64,000 nt of DNA from Microbacterium sp. lyk4-40-TSB-66 (GCF_030209475.1 NZ_JARVRW010000006.1:108893-172892), one strand, 5' to 3'. Shown: positions 8,179 through 23,301, counted from the stretch's first letter. Numbers and translations: made by a program. The notes: generated by a model not told the origin, from the letters alone.

Positions 8179-9554
8179 CCACCGTTCGTGACCACGCGCC
8201 GGGCGAGCAGAAGCCGGGTGACCGGTCCGCGAGCCTCCGCGACCAGAAGGGCCCGTTCTTCGGCGAGTTCGGCGGCCGATACATGCCCGAGTCGCTCATC
8301 GCCGCGATCGACGAGCTCACCGAGGTCTACGAGTCGGCGATGGCCGACCCGACCTTCCACGCCGAACTGCGCGCTCTGCTGCACGACTACGCGGGCCGCC
8401 CGTCGGTCCTCACCGAGGTGCCGCGCTTCGCCGAACACGCGGGTGGTGCCCGGGTGTTCCTCAAACGCGAAGACCTGAACCACACCGGATCGCACAAGAT
8501 CAACAACGTGCTCGGGCAGGCGCTGCTCACCAAGCGCCTGGGCAAGACGCGCGTCATCGCCGAGACCGGTGCCGGTCAGCACGGTGTGGCCACGGCCACC
8601 GCTGCCGCGCTCTTCGGCCTCGACTGCGTCGTCTACATGGGCGAGGTCGACACCGAGCGCCAGGCGCTGAACGTCGCGCGCATGCGTCTGCTGGGCGCCG
8701 AGGTCGTGCCCGTCACGACCGGCTCCCGCACCCTCAAGGACGCGATCAACGAGGCGTACCGCGATTGGGTCGCCTCGGTCGAGACGACCAACTACATCTT
8801 CGGCACCGCGGCCGGCCCCCACCCGTTCCCGGCGATGGTGCGCGACTTCCAGAAGATCATCGGCGAAGAGACCCGCGCCGAGTTCCTCGAACGCCTCGGC
8901 CGGCTCCCCGACGCCGTGTTCGCGTGCGTGGGCGGCGGCTCCAACGCCATCGGCATGTTCGACGCGTTCCTCGACGACGAGGGCGTCGCGCTCTACGGCG
9001 TCGAGGCCGCCGGCGACGGCGTCGACACCCCGAAGCACGCGGCATCCATCGGTCGGGGTCGTCCCGGCGTCCTGCACGGTGCCCGCACGTACGTGCTGCA
9101 GGACGAAGACGGACAGACCACCGAGTCGCACTCGATCTCGGCCGGCCTGGATTACCCCGGCGTCGGTCCCGAGCACGCGTGGCTCGCCGACCTGGGACGC
9201 GCGAAGTACATCCCCGCGACCGACGACGAGGCGATGCAGGCTCTGCGTCTCCTGTCGCGCACCGAAGGCATCATCCCCGCGATCGAGTCGGCGCACGCCC
9301 TCGCCGGCGCCCTGCGCGTCGGACGGGAGATGGGTCCGGATGCCGTGATCGCCATCAACCTCTCGGGTCGCGGCGACAAAGACATGGACACCGCGGCGCG
9401 GTACTTCGACCTCTACGACGCCGAGCACGCGCCGGACGAGGCGAGCGGACCCGCGCAGACGCGCGCGGCCGAGGCCGTGGCATCCGCCCCCGGCTCCCCG
9501 GTCGACGTGACGGCCGCGCCCGACGCCGCGAGCGGTGCGGGGGTCGAACTGTGA
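8175..9554 (+). CDS. trpB: Tryptophan synthase beta chain
   Basis: PLP enzyme joining indole and L-serine to tryptophan, acting as an alpha2-beta2 complex with TrpA. The PLP lysine lies in [15 protein letters not shown], and the ammonia and substrate loop [15 protein letters not shown] and phosphate loop [12 protein letters not shown] are intact. At 459 residues it is longer than the usual 390-410. The N terminus adds about 25 residues before [14 protein letters not shown], and the C terminus adds a roughly 40-residue Ala/Pro/Glu-rich tail after [12 protein letters not shown]. The stop overlaps the trpA start (GTGA). Confidence 0.96.
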   Translation: MTTVRDHAPGEQKPGDRSASLRDQKGPFFGEFGGRYMPESLIAAIDELTEVYESAMADPTFHAELRALLHDYAGRPSVLTEVPRFAEHAGGARVFLKREDLNHTGSHKINNVLGQALLTKRLGKTRVIAETGAGQHGVATATAAALFGLDCVVYMGEVDTERQALNVARMRLLGAEVVPVTTGSRTLKDAINEAYRDWVASVETTNYIFGTAAGPHPFPAMVRDFQKIIGEETRAEFLERLGRLPDAVFACVGGGSNAIGMFDAFLDDEGVALYGVEAAGDGVDTPKHAASIGRGRPGVLHGARTYVLQDEDGQTTESHSISAGLDYPGVGPEHAWLADLGRAKYIPATDDEAMQALRLLSRTEGIIPAIESAHALAGALRVGREMGPDAVIAINLSGRGDKDMDTAARYFDLYDAEHAPDEASGPAQTRAAEAVASAPGSPVDVTAAPDAASGAGVEL

Positions 9555-10357
9555 CCTCGCGCGTCTCCGCCGCGATCGACGCCGCCCACGCGGAGGGGCG
9601 CGGGGCGTTCGTCGGATACCTGCCCGCCGGCTTCCCCGATGTCGCCACGAGCATCGAAGCGGCCGTCGCCCTGGCCGAAGCCGGCGCCGACGTGATCGAG
9701 CTCGGCCCGCCGTACAGCGATCCGGTGATGGACGGCCTGGTCATCCAGGAGGCCACGCAGACCGCTCTCGCCAACGGCTTCCGCATGCGCGACCTGTTCA
9801 CCATCATCCGTGAGGTCACGACGCGCACCGAGGTGCCGGTCCTGGTGATGACGTACTGGAACCTCGTCGAGCAGTACGGGGTCGACCGGTACGCCGACGA
9901 ACTCGTCGCCGCGGGCGGGGCGGGTCTCATCACACCCGACATCACTCCCGACGCCGGCGCCGCGTGGATCGCCGCGAGCGAGCGCACCGGTCTCGACCGC
10001 GTCTTCCTCGCCGCCCCCACTTCGTCGGACGAGCGCCTGCAGATGATCGTCGCGGCCTCCACGGGCTTCGTCTACACCGTGTCGACCATGGGCATCACGG
10101 GGGAGCGCACGCAGCTGGATGCCGCAGCGCGCACGCTCGTGGAGCGCCTCCGCGCCTTCGGCGCGCAGCACGCCTGCGTGGGGATCGGCATCTCCAACGC
10201 CGAGCAGGTCGCGGGCGTGGTCGACTACGCCGACGGCGCGATCGTCGGCACGGCGCTCGTGAAAGCGCTGCGCGACGGCGGCGTCGAGGGGCTGTCGGAC
10301 CTCACGCGGGAGCTGTCCGCGGGCACGACGCGGCGCGCCTTAGACTCGTTCGCATGA
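9551..10357 (+). CDS. trpA: Tryptophan synthase alpha chain
   Basis: Cleaves indole-3-glycerol phosphate to indole, passed to TrpB through the tunnel. The 268-residue TIM barrel carries the catalytic Glu in [16 protein letters not shown] and the Asp of the same segment, plus the mobile loop [13 protein letters not shown] and phosphate site [10 protein letters not shown]. The GTG start overlaps the trpB stop. Its last codons (RALDSFA) include a rare TTA because they double as the -10 box of lgt, and its stop overlaps the lgt start. Confidence 0.96.
   Translation: MTSRVSAAIDAAHAEGRGAFVGYLPAGFPDVATSIEAAVALAEAGADVIELGPPYSDPVMDGLVIQEATQTALANGFRMRDLFTIIREVTTRTEVPVLVMTYWNLVEQYGVDRYADELVAAGGAGLITPDITPDAGAAWIAASERTGLDRVFLAAPTSSDERLQMIVAASTGFVYTVSTMGITGERTQLDAAARTLVERLRAFGAQHACVGIGISNAEQVAGVVDYADGAIVGTALVKALRDGGVEGLSDLTRELSAGTTRRALDSFA
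10341..10346 (+). promoter_or_regulatory. -10 box of lgt inside the trpA coding end
   Basis: TAGACT is spaced 7 nt from the lgt ATG at 10354. It is encoded within the trpA codons TTA-GAC-TCG; the otherwise rare TTA supplies the first two bases of the box. This would give lgt a leaderless transcript independent of the trp genes. Confidence 0.5.
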
Positions 10358-11358
10358 CGTTCGCCCTCTCGAGCGCCGCCTCCGGCGTGCTCGCCAGCAT
10401 CCCGAGCCCGACGATCTCCTACGTCGATCTCGGTCCGCTCCGCATCCACTTCTACGCGCTCTGCATCATCGCGGGCATCATCGTGGCGGTCTTCCTCACG
10501 AACGCGCGTCTGACGCGTCGGGGTGCCGAGAAGTGGGTCGTCATCGACATCTGCCTGCTGGCGGTGCCGCTGGCAATCGTCGTGGCACGCATCTACCACG
10601 TCGTCACGCACCTCGGCTTCTACTTCGGTCCGGGATCCAACCCCTGGAACATCACCCAGCCGGGCTCCGTGTGGGCGATCTGGGAGGGCGGCATCGCCAT
10701 CTACGGCGCGCTGATCGGCGGCGCCATCGGCGCGATCCTCGGATGCAAGTGGACCGGCATCCGGTTCTGGACCTTCGCCGACGCCGTCGCACCGGGCCTC
10801 ATCATCGCGCAGGCCATGGGCCGTTTCGGCAACTGGTTCAACCAGGAGCTCTTCGGTCAGCCCACCGACCTGCCCTGGGGCCTCGAGATCGCGGCCGGCA
10901 ACCCGGCGATCCCCGTCGGACTGCCATCGGGCACGCTTTTCCAGCCGACCTTCCTCTACGAAGTCATCTGGAACCTGCTCGGCGCCGCCGTGATCCTGTG
11001 GGCCGGAAAGCGCTTCGGACTGCAGTGGGGCAAGCAGTTCGCGATCTACCTCGTGTGGTACTCCGCGGGCCGCATCGTCTGGGAATCCATCCGCATCGAC
11101 CCCAGCGACATCATCCTGGGCCTGCGCACGAACGTCTGGGCGGCCATCTTCGGCGTGCTCCTCGGCATCGTGATCTTCGTCGTGCAGTCCCGCCGTCACC
11201 TCGGTCTGGAGCCGTCGCCGTACGTGCCCGGTCGCGAGGGCAAGGCTCCCGGGGCTGTAGACTCAGGCGACCCCTCTGACTTCGTCGACGTGAGCGAGCC
11301 GCCCGCGACGAGCGACACCGTCGGCACCAGCGCCACAAGCAGCCCCGCCACGAAATAA
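10354..11358 (+). CDS. lgt: Prolipoprotein diacylglyceryl transferase
   Basis: First enzyme of lipoprotein maturation: moves diacylglycerol from phosphatidylglycerol to the lipobox cysteine. The 334-residue polytopic membrane protein has about seven spans. It contains the Lgt signature [17 protein letters not shown] with the essential Arg, Asn and Glu, plus the [10 protein letters not shown] and [13 protein letters not shown] segments. After the last span (about residue 280) there is a 50-residue hydrophilic tail rich in Pro, Ser and Thr, common in actinobacterial Lgt. Transcription is likely both from the trp operon (ATGA overlap) and from the embedded promoter. Confidence 0.96.
   Translation: MTFALSSAASGVLASIPSPTISYVDLGPLRIHFYALCIIAGIIVAVFLTNARLTRRGAEKWVVIDICLLAVPLAIVVARIYHVVTHLGFYFGPGSNPWNITQPGSVWAIWEGGIAIYGALIGGAIGAILGCKWTGIRFWTFADAVAPGLIIAQAMGRFGNWFNQELFGQPTDLPWGLEIAAGNPAIPVGLPSGTLFQPTFLYEVIWNLLGAAVILWAGKRFGLQWGKQFAIYLVWYSAGRIVWESIRIDPSDIILGLRTNVWAAIFGVLLGIVIFVVQSRRHLGLEPSPYVPGREGKAPGAVDSGDPSDFVDVSEPPATSDTVGTSATSSPATK
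11258..11263 (+). promoter_or_regulatory. Possible -10 box for gltBD within lgt
   Basis: A second TAGACT occurs in the tail-coding part of lgt, using a GTA valine codon where GTC or GTG would be the common choice. It would give gltB a leader of about 140 nt. No matching -35 was identified, so this is tentative. Confidence 0.25.
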
Positions 11359-11410
11359 CACTCTGGGCCGACGTCGTCCCATCCGAAGCATCAACGTGAG
11401 GACGGTTGAT

Positions 11411-17447
<6,037 letters not shown>

Positions 17448-17502
17448 GCTGGCAAGGGCCGATCGGCCACTTCCCGAAAATCCTCACGGAGCTTGAAAAC
17501 GG

Positions 17503-18948
17503 ATGAGACGCGCCAAGATCGTCGCAACACTCGGGCCCGCCACGTCGTCGTATGAGATGGTTCGCGCCATCATCGACGCCGGGGTGGACGTCGCCCGCCT
17601 CAACCTGAGCCACGGAGATTACTCCGTGCACGACGCCAACTTCGCCAATGTGCGCAAGGCCGCAGAAGACGCCGGCCGCCCGGTCGCCGCCCTGGTCGAC
17701 CTGCAGGGCCCCAAGATCCGACTCGGCAAGTTCGAGAACGGTCCCCACGACCTGCTGCCCGGTGACATCTTCAAGATCACCATCGAAGACATCCTCGGCA
17801 CGAAAGAGATCGTCGGCACCACGTTCAAGGGTCTGCCCAACGACGTCAAGCCCGGCGACTTCCTGCTGATCGACGACGGCAAGGTGCGCGTGCGCGTCGT
17901 CGAGACCGACGGCACCGTCGTGACCACCGAGGTCGTCGTCGGCGGCCCCGTGTCGAACAACAAGGGCATCAACCTGCCCGGTGTCGCCGTCAACGTCCCC
18001 GCGCTGAGCGAGAAGGACGAGGCCGACCTGCGCTGGGGCCTGAAGGCGGGAGCCGACCTCATCGCGCTGTCGTTCGTGCGCGACGCCTCCGACATCGTGC
18101 GCGTGCACGAGATCATGGCCGAAGAGGGACGCTACGTTCCCGTCATCGCCAAGATCGAGAAGCCGCAGGCGGTCGACAACCTCGAAGAGATCATCGACGC
18201 CTTCGACGCCATCATGGTGGCCCGCGGCGACCTGGGCGTCGAGCTGCCGCTCGAGGCCGTGCCGATCGTGCAGAAGCGCGCCGTCGAGTTGGCCCGCCGC
18301 ATGGCGAAGCCCGTCATCGTCGCGACGCAGATGCTCGAGTCGATGATCACCAACCCCGTGCCCACGCGCGCCGAGACCTCCGACGTCGCCAACGCCGTGC
18401 TCGACGGCGCGGACGCGGTCATGCTCTCGGGCGAGACCAGCGTCGGCGACTTCCCGGTGGTGGTCGTCGAGACGATGGCACGCATCGTGGAGTCCACCGA
18501 GGAGCACGGTCTCGAGCGCATCGCGCCCCTGACCAACAAGCCCCGCACCCAGGGCGGCGCCATCACGCTCGCCGCGGTCGAGGTCGCCGACTTCGTCGAG
18601 GCGAAGTACCTGTGCGTCTTCACCGAGTCGGGTGACTCGGCCCGGCGCATGTCGCGCCTGCGTTCGACCATCCCGATGATCGCGTTCACGCCCGAGCCCG
18701 GCATCCGCCGTCGCCTGGCGCTGACGTGGGGCGTGCGCTCGACGCTGGTGGAGCACGTGTCGCACACCGACAAGATGTTCCTGCAGGTCGACGACTACCT
18801 GCTCTCGCACGACCTGGCCAAGGTCGGCGACAAGGTCGTCGTCATCTCGGGTTCCCCTCCCGGAATCGCGGGGTCGACGAACGACCTGCGGGTGCACCGC
18901 GTGGGCGACGCCGTCCACGGCGCGGCCCCCGGGTACCAGGAAGTCTGA
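17503..18948 (+). CDS. pyk: Pyruvate kinase
   Basis: Final step of glycolysis, phosphoenolpyruvate plus ADP to pyruvate plus ATP. The 481-residue protein begins MRRAKIVATLGPATSSYEM, with the substrate motifs NLSHGDYSVH and DLQGPKIRLGKF, and the signature IAKIEKPQAVDN carrying the catalytic lysine. MVARGDLGVELPLE and ATQMLESMITNPVPTRAE are also present. The B domain spans about residues 70-165 and the C-terminal regulatory domain begins near 345. The length is normal. A perfect 15-bp-arm hairpin follows the stop. Confidence 0.97.
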   Translation: MRRAKIVATLGPATSSYEMVRAIIDAGVDVARLNLSHGDYSVHDANFANVRKAAEDAGRPVAALVDLQGPKIRLGKFENGPHDLLPGDIFKITIEDILGTKEIVGTTFKGLPNDVKPGDFLLIDDGKVRVRVVETDGTVVTTEVVVGGPVSNNKGINLPGVAVNVPALSEKDEADLRWGLKAGADLIALSFVRDASDIVRVHEIMAEEGRYVPVIAKIEKPQAVDNLEEIIDAFDAIMVARGDLGVELPLEAVPIVQKRAVELARRMAKPVIVATQMLESMITNPVPTRAETSDVANAVLDGADAVMLSGETSVGDFPVVVVETMARIVESTEEHGLERIAPLTNKPRTQGGAITLAAVEVADFVEAKYLCVFTESGDSARRMSRLRSTIPMIAFTPEPGIRRRLALTWGVRSTLVEHVSHTDKMFLQVDDYLLSHDLAKVGDKVVVISGSPPGIAGSTNDLRVHRVGDAVHGAAPGYQEV

Positions 18949-18953
18949 GCTCA

Positions 18954-18988
18954 GACGACGCGCGCCGGTGCATCCGGCGCGCGTCGTC
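18954..18988 (+). terminator. Hairpin after pyk
   Basis: Perfect 15-nt arms (GACGACGCGCGCCGG and its complement) with a 5-nt loop, just after the pyk stop and ahead of the tRNA gene. It has no U tract, as is common for actinobacterial terminators. Confidence 0.7.
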
Positions 18989-19023
18989 GCGCTCCCGCCC
19001 GCTAGGTTGGGAGCGCGACACTT

Positions 19024-19104
19024 GCCGGTGTGGCGGAATGGCAGACGCGGGGCACTCAAAATGCTCTGTCGAAAGACGTGTGGGTTCGAGTCCCACCACC
19101 GGTA
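19024..19104 (+). tRNA. tRNA-Leu (anticodon CAA)
   Basis: Cloverleaf with acceptor GCCGGTG/CACCGGT (a G-U pair at the end), D stem GCG/CGC, anticodon stem GGGCA/TGCTC with loop CTCAAAA (anticodon CAA), a long variable arm (class II) and T arm GTGGG-TTCGAGT-CCCAC. The long variable arm and anticodon identify leucine, reading UUG. The 3' CCA is not encoded. A TAGGTT box at about 19001-19006 is a plausible -10. Confidence 0.95.
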
Positions 19105-19151
19105 CCCGTACAGCATCCCGTGCGATCCAGGGCTAGGCGCCCTTCCAGACT

Positions 19152-19157
19152 TAGGAT
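19152..19157 (+). promoter_or_regulatory. -10 box of the ANTAR regulator gene, leaderless
   Basis: TAGGAT is spaced 6 nt from the GTG at 19164, with no ribosome-binding site. Confidence 0.6.
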
Positions 19158-19163
19158 GGTTCC

Positions 19164-19784
19164 GTGACTGATCAAGAAGCCGTTACCGGCAGCGCCCCCG
19201 CGGCTCCCCGTCGCGTCGTCGTCGCGGAAGACGAGTCGCTCATCCGCCTCGACATCGTCGAGATCCTCCGCGACAACGGCTACGACGTCGTCGGAGAAGC
19301 CGGTGACGGCGAGACGGCCGTGCAGCTGGCGACCGAGCTGCGTCCCGACCTCGTCATCATGGACGTCAAGATGCCGCAGCTCGACGGCATCAGCGCCGCC
19401 GAGAAGCTCAGCAAGAACCACATCGCCCCCGTCGTGCTGCTGACGGCCTTCAGCCAGAAGGAGCTCGTCGAGCGCGCGAGCGAGGCCGGTGCTCTGGCGT
19501 ACGTCGTCAAGCCGTTCACGCCCAACGACCTGCTGCCGGCGATCGAGATCGCCCTGGCCCGCTACGAGCAGATCATCACCCTCGAGGCCGAGGTGGCCGA
19601 CATGGTCGAGCGCTTCGAGACCCGCAAGCTGGTCGACCGCGCAAAGGGCCTGCTGAACGAGAAGATGGGCCTGAGCGAGCCCGAGGCGTTCCGCTGGATC
19701 CAGAAGGCCTCGATGGACCGCCGCCTCACCATGCAGGACGTCGCGAAGGCCATCATCGAACAGTTGGCCCCCAAGAAGGCCTGA
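19164..19784 (+). CDS. Response regulator with ANTAR RNA-binding domain (PdtaR-like)
   Basis: 206 residues. An N-terminal receiver domain has the acidic pair EDE around residues 22-24, the phosphoacceptor Asp67 in LVIMDVKMPQLDG, and the switch Thr and Lys in LLTAF and VVKPFTP. The C-terminal ANTAR helix bundle is LVDRAKGLLNEKMGLSEPEA through LTMQDVAKAII. ANTAR regulators act by antitermination, binding paired RNA hairpins when phosphorylated by a partner kinase (PdtaS in mycobacteria, not in this window). The domain order and length match PdtaR. No operon partner: a strong hairpin follows immediately. Confidence 0.92.
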   Translation: MTDQEAVTGSAPAAPRRVVVAEDESLIRLDIVEILRDNGYDVVGEAGDGETAVQLATELRPDLVIMDVKMPQLDGISAAEKLSKNHIAPVVLLTAFSQKELVERASEAGALAYVVKPFTPNDLLPAIEIALARYEQIITLEAEVADMVERFETRKLVDRAKGLLNEKMGLSEPEAFRWIQKASMDRRLTMQDVAKAIIEQLAPKKA

Positions 19785-19794
19785 CGAGACTTTT

Positions 19795-19832
19795 CGGAGA
19801 ATGGATGCCACTGCGGTGGCATCCATTCTCCG
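19795..19832. terminator. Bidirectional hairpin containing an inverted GGATGCC/GGCATCC pair
   Basis: Perfect 17-nt arms CGGAGAATGGATGCCAC and complement around a TGCG loop, preceded by TTTT on the left (serving the minus strand) and followed by TTT on the right. It lies between the ANTAR gene and the convergent thioesterase gene, so it can stop both. Confidence 0.85.
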
Positions 19833-19958
19833 TTTCCGGGGTGGTTCCCCGCGCCGCCGAGGTGGCTGAGCCCGTCGAAGCCACCGACCACGCGGACGGC
19901 CCGGACCCTTCGACAGGCTCAGGGTCCTCCCACGCGCGGGGGCCGATGTGGCGCGCGA

Positions 19959-20393
19959 TCAGCCGGCGGGGGCGTCCTTGATCATGTTCGTGATGCGCAC
20001 CGTCGAGCAGCGCCGGCCCTGTTCGTCGGTCACCGCGATCTCGTGCACGGTCAGCGAGCGGCCGAGGTGGATCGGCGTGCACACGCCGGTCACGATGCCC
20101 GACGTCGCGGACCGCGTGTGCGTGGCGTTGATGTCGATACCGACCGCCAGACGCCCGGCGCCGGCGTGGAGGTTCGCCGCCATCGATCCGAGCGACTCGC
20201 CGAGCACCACGTAGGCGCCGCCGTGCAGCAGGCCGACCGGTTGCGTGTTGCCCTCGACCGGCATGGTCGCGACGCAGCGCTCGACGGTGAACTCGACCCA
20301 CTCGATGCCCATCTTCTCGGCGAGTGCGCCCATTCCGCGCTGCTTCGCCCAGTCGAGGCCGGAGGTGGTGTCGCCTGAGGTCGACGTCATCAT
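19959..20393 (-). CDS. PaaI-type hotdog-fold acyl-CoA thioesterase
   Basis: 144 residues with the hotdog-fold core: helix motif PVGLLHGGAYVVLGESLGSMAA, then INATHTRSATSGIVTGVCTPIHLGRS and a C-terminal strand RRCSTVRITNMIKD. LLHGG with the acidic residue in the following helix marks the PaaI/thioesterase branch, which hydrolyses aryl- or acyl-CoA; the exact substrate is unknown. AGGAAGG lies 7 nt before the first of two adjacent ATG codons at 20393. It is divergent from polA, with only 69 bases between the two start codons. Confidence 0.85.
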   Translation of the reverse strand: MMTSTSGDTTSGLDWAKQRGMGALAEKMGIEWVEFTVERCVATMPVEGNTQPVGLLHGGAYVVLGESLGSMAANLHAGAGRLAVGIDINATHTRSATSGIVTGVCTPIHLGRSLTVHEIAVTDEQGRRCSTVRITNMIKDAPAG

Positions 20394-20433
20394 CGCCTTC
20401 CTGTCGTCGCCCTGTTCGGGCGGGGCCGGGGGA

Positions 20434-20456
20434 GTGTCCGTGGTTCTCGTTACGCT
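20434..20456 (+). promoter_or_regulatory. polA promoter with RecA-NDp (PafBC)-like box
   Basis: GTGTCCGTG (20434-20442), then 8 nt, then TACGCT (20451-20456), then 6 nt to the GTG start at 20463. The known RecA-NDp consensus in Actinobacteria is TTGTCRGTG-N8-TANNNT; the match is 7 of 9 with exact spacing. It is read as a PafBC-dependent damage-inducible, leaderless promoter by analogy. pafB and pafC lie in this same window. Confidence 0.5.
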
Positions 20457-20462
20457 GGAGGG

Positions 20463-23099
20463 GTGACGGATGCCGAAAAGCCTACTCTCCTCGTCGTCGA
20501 CGGCCATTCGCTGGCGTACCGGGCGTTCTACGCCCTGCCGGTCGACAATTTCTCGACGAAGGACGGCCAGCACACCAACGGCATCTACGGCTTCCTGTCG
20601 ATGTTCGTGAACCTCGTGAAGGCTGAGAAGCCCACCCACCTGGCGGTGGCGTTCGACACGTCGCGGCAGTCGTTCCGCACCCGCGAGTACGCCGAGTACA
20701 AGGCCAACCGCAGCGAGTCGCCCGCCGAGTTCAAGGGCCAGATCCCGCTGTTGCAGGACTGCCTCGAGGCGATGGGCGTGCCCGTGCTGAAGAAAGAGGA
20801 CTTCGAGGCCGACGACATCCTCGCCACCCTCGCCACCCAGGGCGAAGAGCAGGGCTTCACGGTGCTGGTGTGCTCCGGCGACCGCGACACCATCCAGCTC
20901 GTCACCGACGACATCACGCTGCTCTACCCCAACGTGCAGGGCGTGTCGCAGCTGAAGCGCTACGACACCGACGCCGTGGTCGAGAAGTACGGCCTCCCGC
21001 CCGCCCAGTATCCCGAGATCGCCGCCCTCGTCGGAGAGACGAGCGACAACCTGCCCGGCGTCCCCAAGGTCGGCGAGAAGACCGCGGTGAAGTGGCTCAC
21101 GCAATGGGGGTCGTTGGAGGCACTGCTCGACAACGCCGACAAGATCACCGGCGTGGTCGGCAACAACCTGCGCGAGCACCTCGACGGTGTCCGCCGCAAT
21201 CGCACGCTGAATCGCCTGCTGCGTGACGTCGAGCTGCCCGTCGGGCCGGGAGACCTGGCCGTGAAGCCGCTCGACGCGCAGGCCGTGCGCGACATCTTCG
21301 CGCGCCTGGAGTTCCGCACGCTGCTCCCGCGGGTGTTCGATGCGTTCGGCGCAGACGCGGGCGAAGCCGAAGAGGCACGGCCGTCCGCGACCGCGCCCAC
21401 GCCGTCTCGCCTCGACGCCGACGCCCTCGCCGCGTGGGTGGCATCGGCCGAGGGCTCGGTCGGCGTCACCGTCACTCTGGCCGGAGGCGCCCCCGTGCAG
21501 ATCGGGCTCGCCTCGGCCTCGGCCGCGGTCGAGGCCGACTGGACCCCGGCGGTGCGCGACGCGCTGGCCGGGTGGCTGGCATCCGATGCCCCGAAGGTGT
21601 TCGCCGACGCCAAACCGCAGGTCAAGGCGCTCGCCCGCGAGGGCGTGGACGTCGCCGGTGTCGCGTTCGACGTGCTCCTGGCGGGGTGGCTCGTGCGCCC
21701 GAGCTTCCCCGACAAGACGCTGGCCGACCTGGTCGAGCGCGCACTCGACGAGAAGCTCCCCGTCGCCGACCCGACGCAGCTCGTGCCCGAGACCGAGGGC
21801 GCCACCCCGGGTCAGCTGTCGTGGTTCACGCGGCGCGTGGCCGAGGTGCAGCGCGCCGAGATGCCGGAGCGCGTGGCGGAGGTGCTGGACGACATCGAGA
21901 TGCCCACGCTCACCGCGTTGGCCGACATGGAGCTCGCGGGCGTCGCCGTATCGCACGAGAAGCTGGCCGGCTTCTCGTCGGAGCTCGGTGCCCGCGCCGA
22001 CGCGCTCGCCCGCGACGCGTATGCCGCGATCGGACACGAGGTGAACCTCGGTTCGCCCAAGCAGTTGCAGGAGGTGCTGTTCGACGAGCTGCAGCTCCCG
22101 AAGACGCGAAAGACCAAGAGCGGCTACACCACGGATGCCGCCGCCCTCGCCGACCTGCAGGAGAGCGCCGACCACCCCTTCCTCGACCTGCTGCTGCGCC
22201 ACCGCGAGGCGACCAAGCTGAAGCAGATCATCGACGCCCTCGACACCGCGACGGGTGCCGACGGGCGCATCCACACCACCTACGTGCAGACCGGGAGCCA
22301 GACCGGGCGCCTGTCGAGCACTGACCCCAACCTGCAGAACATCCCCATCCGCACCGAGGAGAGCCGTCGCATCCGCGCCGCCTTCGAGGTCGGAGAGGGC
22401 TACGAGACGCTGCTGACCGCCGACTACTCGCAGATCGAGATGCGCATCATGGCGCACCTGTCGGGTGACCCGGGGCTCATCGAGGCGTTCAACTCGGGTG
22501 AGGACCTGCATCGGTTCGTCGGCGCGCGCGTCTTCGGCGTCGAACCGGCCGAGGTCACCCCGGCGATGCGCACGAAGGTCAAGGCGATGTCGTACGGCCT
22601 CGTCTACGGCCTGTCGGCGTTCGGCCTGTCGAAGCAGCTGCGCATCGAGCAGTCCGAGGCGAAGAAGCTCATGCTCGAGTACTTCGCGCGCTTCGGCGCG
22701 GTGCGCGACTATCTGCGCGGGTCGGTCGAGCAGGCCCGTCACGACGGCTACACCGAGACGATCTTCGGCCGCCGCCGCCCGTTCCCCGACCTCACGAGCA
22801 TGAACCGGGTGCTGCGCGAGAACGCCGAGCGCGCGGCGCTCAACGCCCCCATCCAGGGCAGTGCCGCCGACATCATGAAGGTCGCACTGTTCCGCATCCG
22901 CGATGATCTGGCATCCGCAGAGCTGCGTTCGCGCGTGCTGCTGCAGATCCACGACGAGCTCGTCGTCGAGGTCGCGGCGGGGGAGTGGGACGCCGTGGAG
23001 CAGATCGTCCGGGGGCGCATGGCCGACGCCGCCGAGCTGTCGGTGCCGCTCGACGTGCAGATCGGCCGCGGCGGCGACTGGGACGAAGCGGGGCACTAG
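20463..23099 (+). CDS. polA: DNA polymerase I
   Basis: Repair and Okazaki-fragment polymerase, 878 residues. The N-terminal 5' nuclease domain (about 1-295) includes LVVDGHSLAYRAFYALP, KKEDFEADD and SGDRDTIQL. The middle 3'-5' exonuclease fold (about 320-490) lacks the FDTET-type Exo I motif and reads VTVTLAGGAPVQIG instead, so proofreading should be absent, as in other actinobacterial Pol I. The polymerase domain has motif A DYSQIEMRIMAHLSGD, motif B KVKAMSYGLVYGLS and motif C LQIHDELVVEV. The GTG start fits the -10 spacing and family alignment. A large inverted repeat follows the gene. Confidence 0.97.
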   Translation: MTDAEKPTLLVVDGHSLAYRAFYALPVDNFSTKDGQHTNGIYGFLSMFVNLVKAEKPTHLAVAFDTSRQSFRTREYAEYKANRSESPAEFKGQIPLLQDCLEAMGVPVLKKEDFEADDILATLATQGEEQGFTVLVCSGDRDTIQLVTDDITLLYPNVQGVSQLKRYDTDAVVEKYGLPPAQYPEIAALVGETSDNLPGVPKVGEKTAVKWLTQWGSLEALLDNADKITGVVGNNLREHLDGVRRNRTLNRLLRDVELPVGPGDLAVKPLDAQAVRDIFARLEFRTLLPRVFDAFGADAGEAEEARPSATAPTPSRLDADALAAWVASAEGSVGVTVTLAGGAPVQIGLASASAAVEADWTPAVRDALAGWLASDAPKVFADAKPQVKALAREGVDVAGVAFDVLLAGWLVRPSFPDKTLADLVERALDEKLPVADPTQLVPETEGATPGQLSWFTRRVAEVQRAEMPERVAEVLDDIEMPTLTALADMELAGVAVSHEKLAGFSSELGARADALARDAYAAIGHEVNLGSPKQLQEVLFDELQLPKTRKTKSGYTTDAAALADLQESADHPFLDLLLRHREATKLKQIIDALDTATGADGRIHTTYVQTGSQTGRLSSTDPNLQNIPIRTEESRRIRAAFEVGEGYETLLTADYSQIEMRIMAHLSGDPGLIEAFNSGEDLHRFVGARVFGVEPAEVTPAMRTKVKAMSYGLVYGLSAFGLSKQLRIEQSEAKKLMLEYFARFGAVRDYLRGSVEQARHDGYTETIFGRRRPFPDLTSMNRVLRENAERAALNAPIQGSAADIMKVALFRIRDDLASAELRSRVLLQIHDELVVEVAAGEWDAVEQIVRGRMADAAELSVPLDVQIGRGGDWDEAGH

Positions 23100-23128
23100 G
23101 CGTCCTGGCCGCCCGCGCATGCGAACAC

Positions 23129-23208
23129 GCTGAGGGGAGGACATTCCGGGACGGGCGGACCCCGCAGTGTCTCGCGCTCCTCCGCTCCCGGAATCTCCTC
23201 GCCTCAGC
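23129..23208. repeat. Long intergenic inverted repeat after polA
   Basis: Arms 23129-23151 and 23186-23208, 23 nt each, match at 21 of 23 positions (GCTGAGG-x-GAGGA-x-ATTCCGGGA). The 34-nt loop contains a weaker pairing. GCTGAGG recurs just outside the right arm, next to GCATGC, which also flanks the left arm at 23117. There is no T tract. It could be the polA terminator, but the arm length and internal structure look more like a palindromic repeat element. Confidence 0.75.
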
Positions 23209-23301
23209 CCACTCCGCGGCACTCCGCGCTGAGGCATGCTCACCCGCCGCCGCCGTGGCATCCGTCACACCGGGGGGTGTGCGCCGCCGTCGTCGGGTGC
23301 C

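Noticed and set aside
11359..11410. Riboswitch or glutamine-sensing RNA before gltB
   Set aside because: The 52-base gap has no recognisable conserved RNA structure; only a ribosome-binding site is clear.
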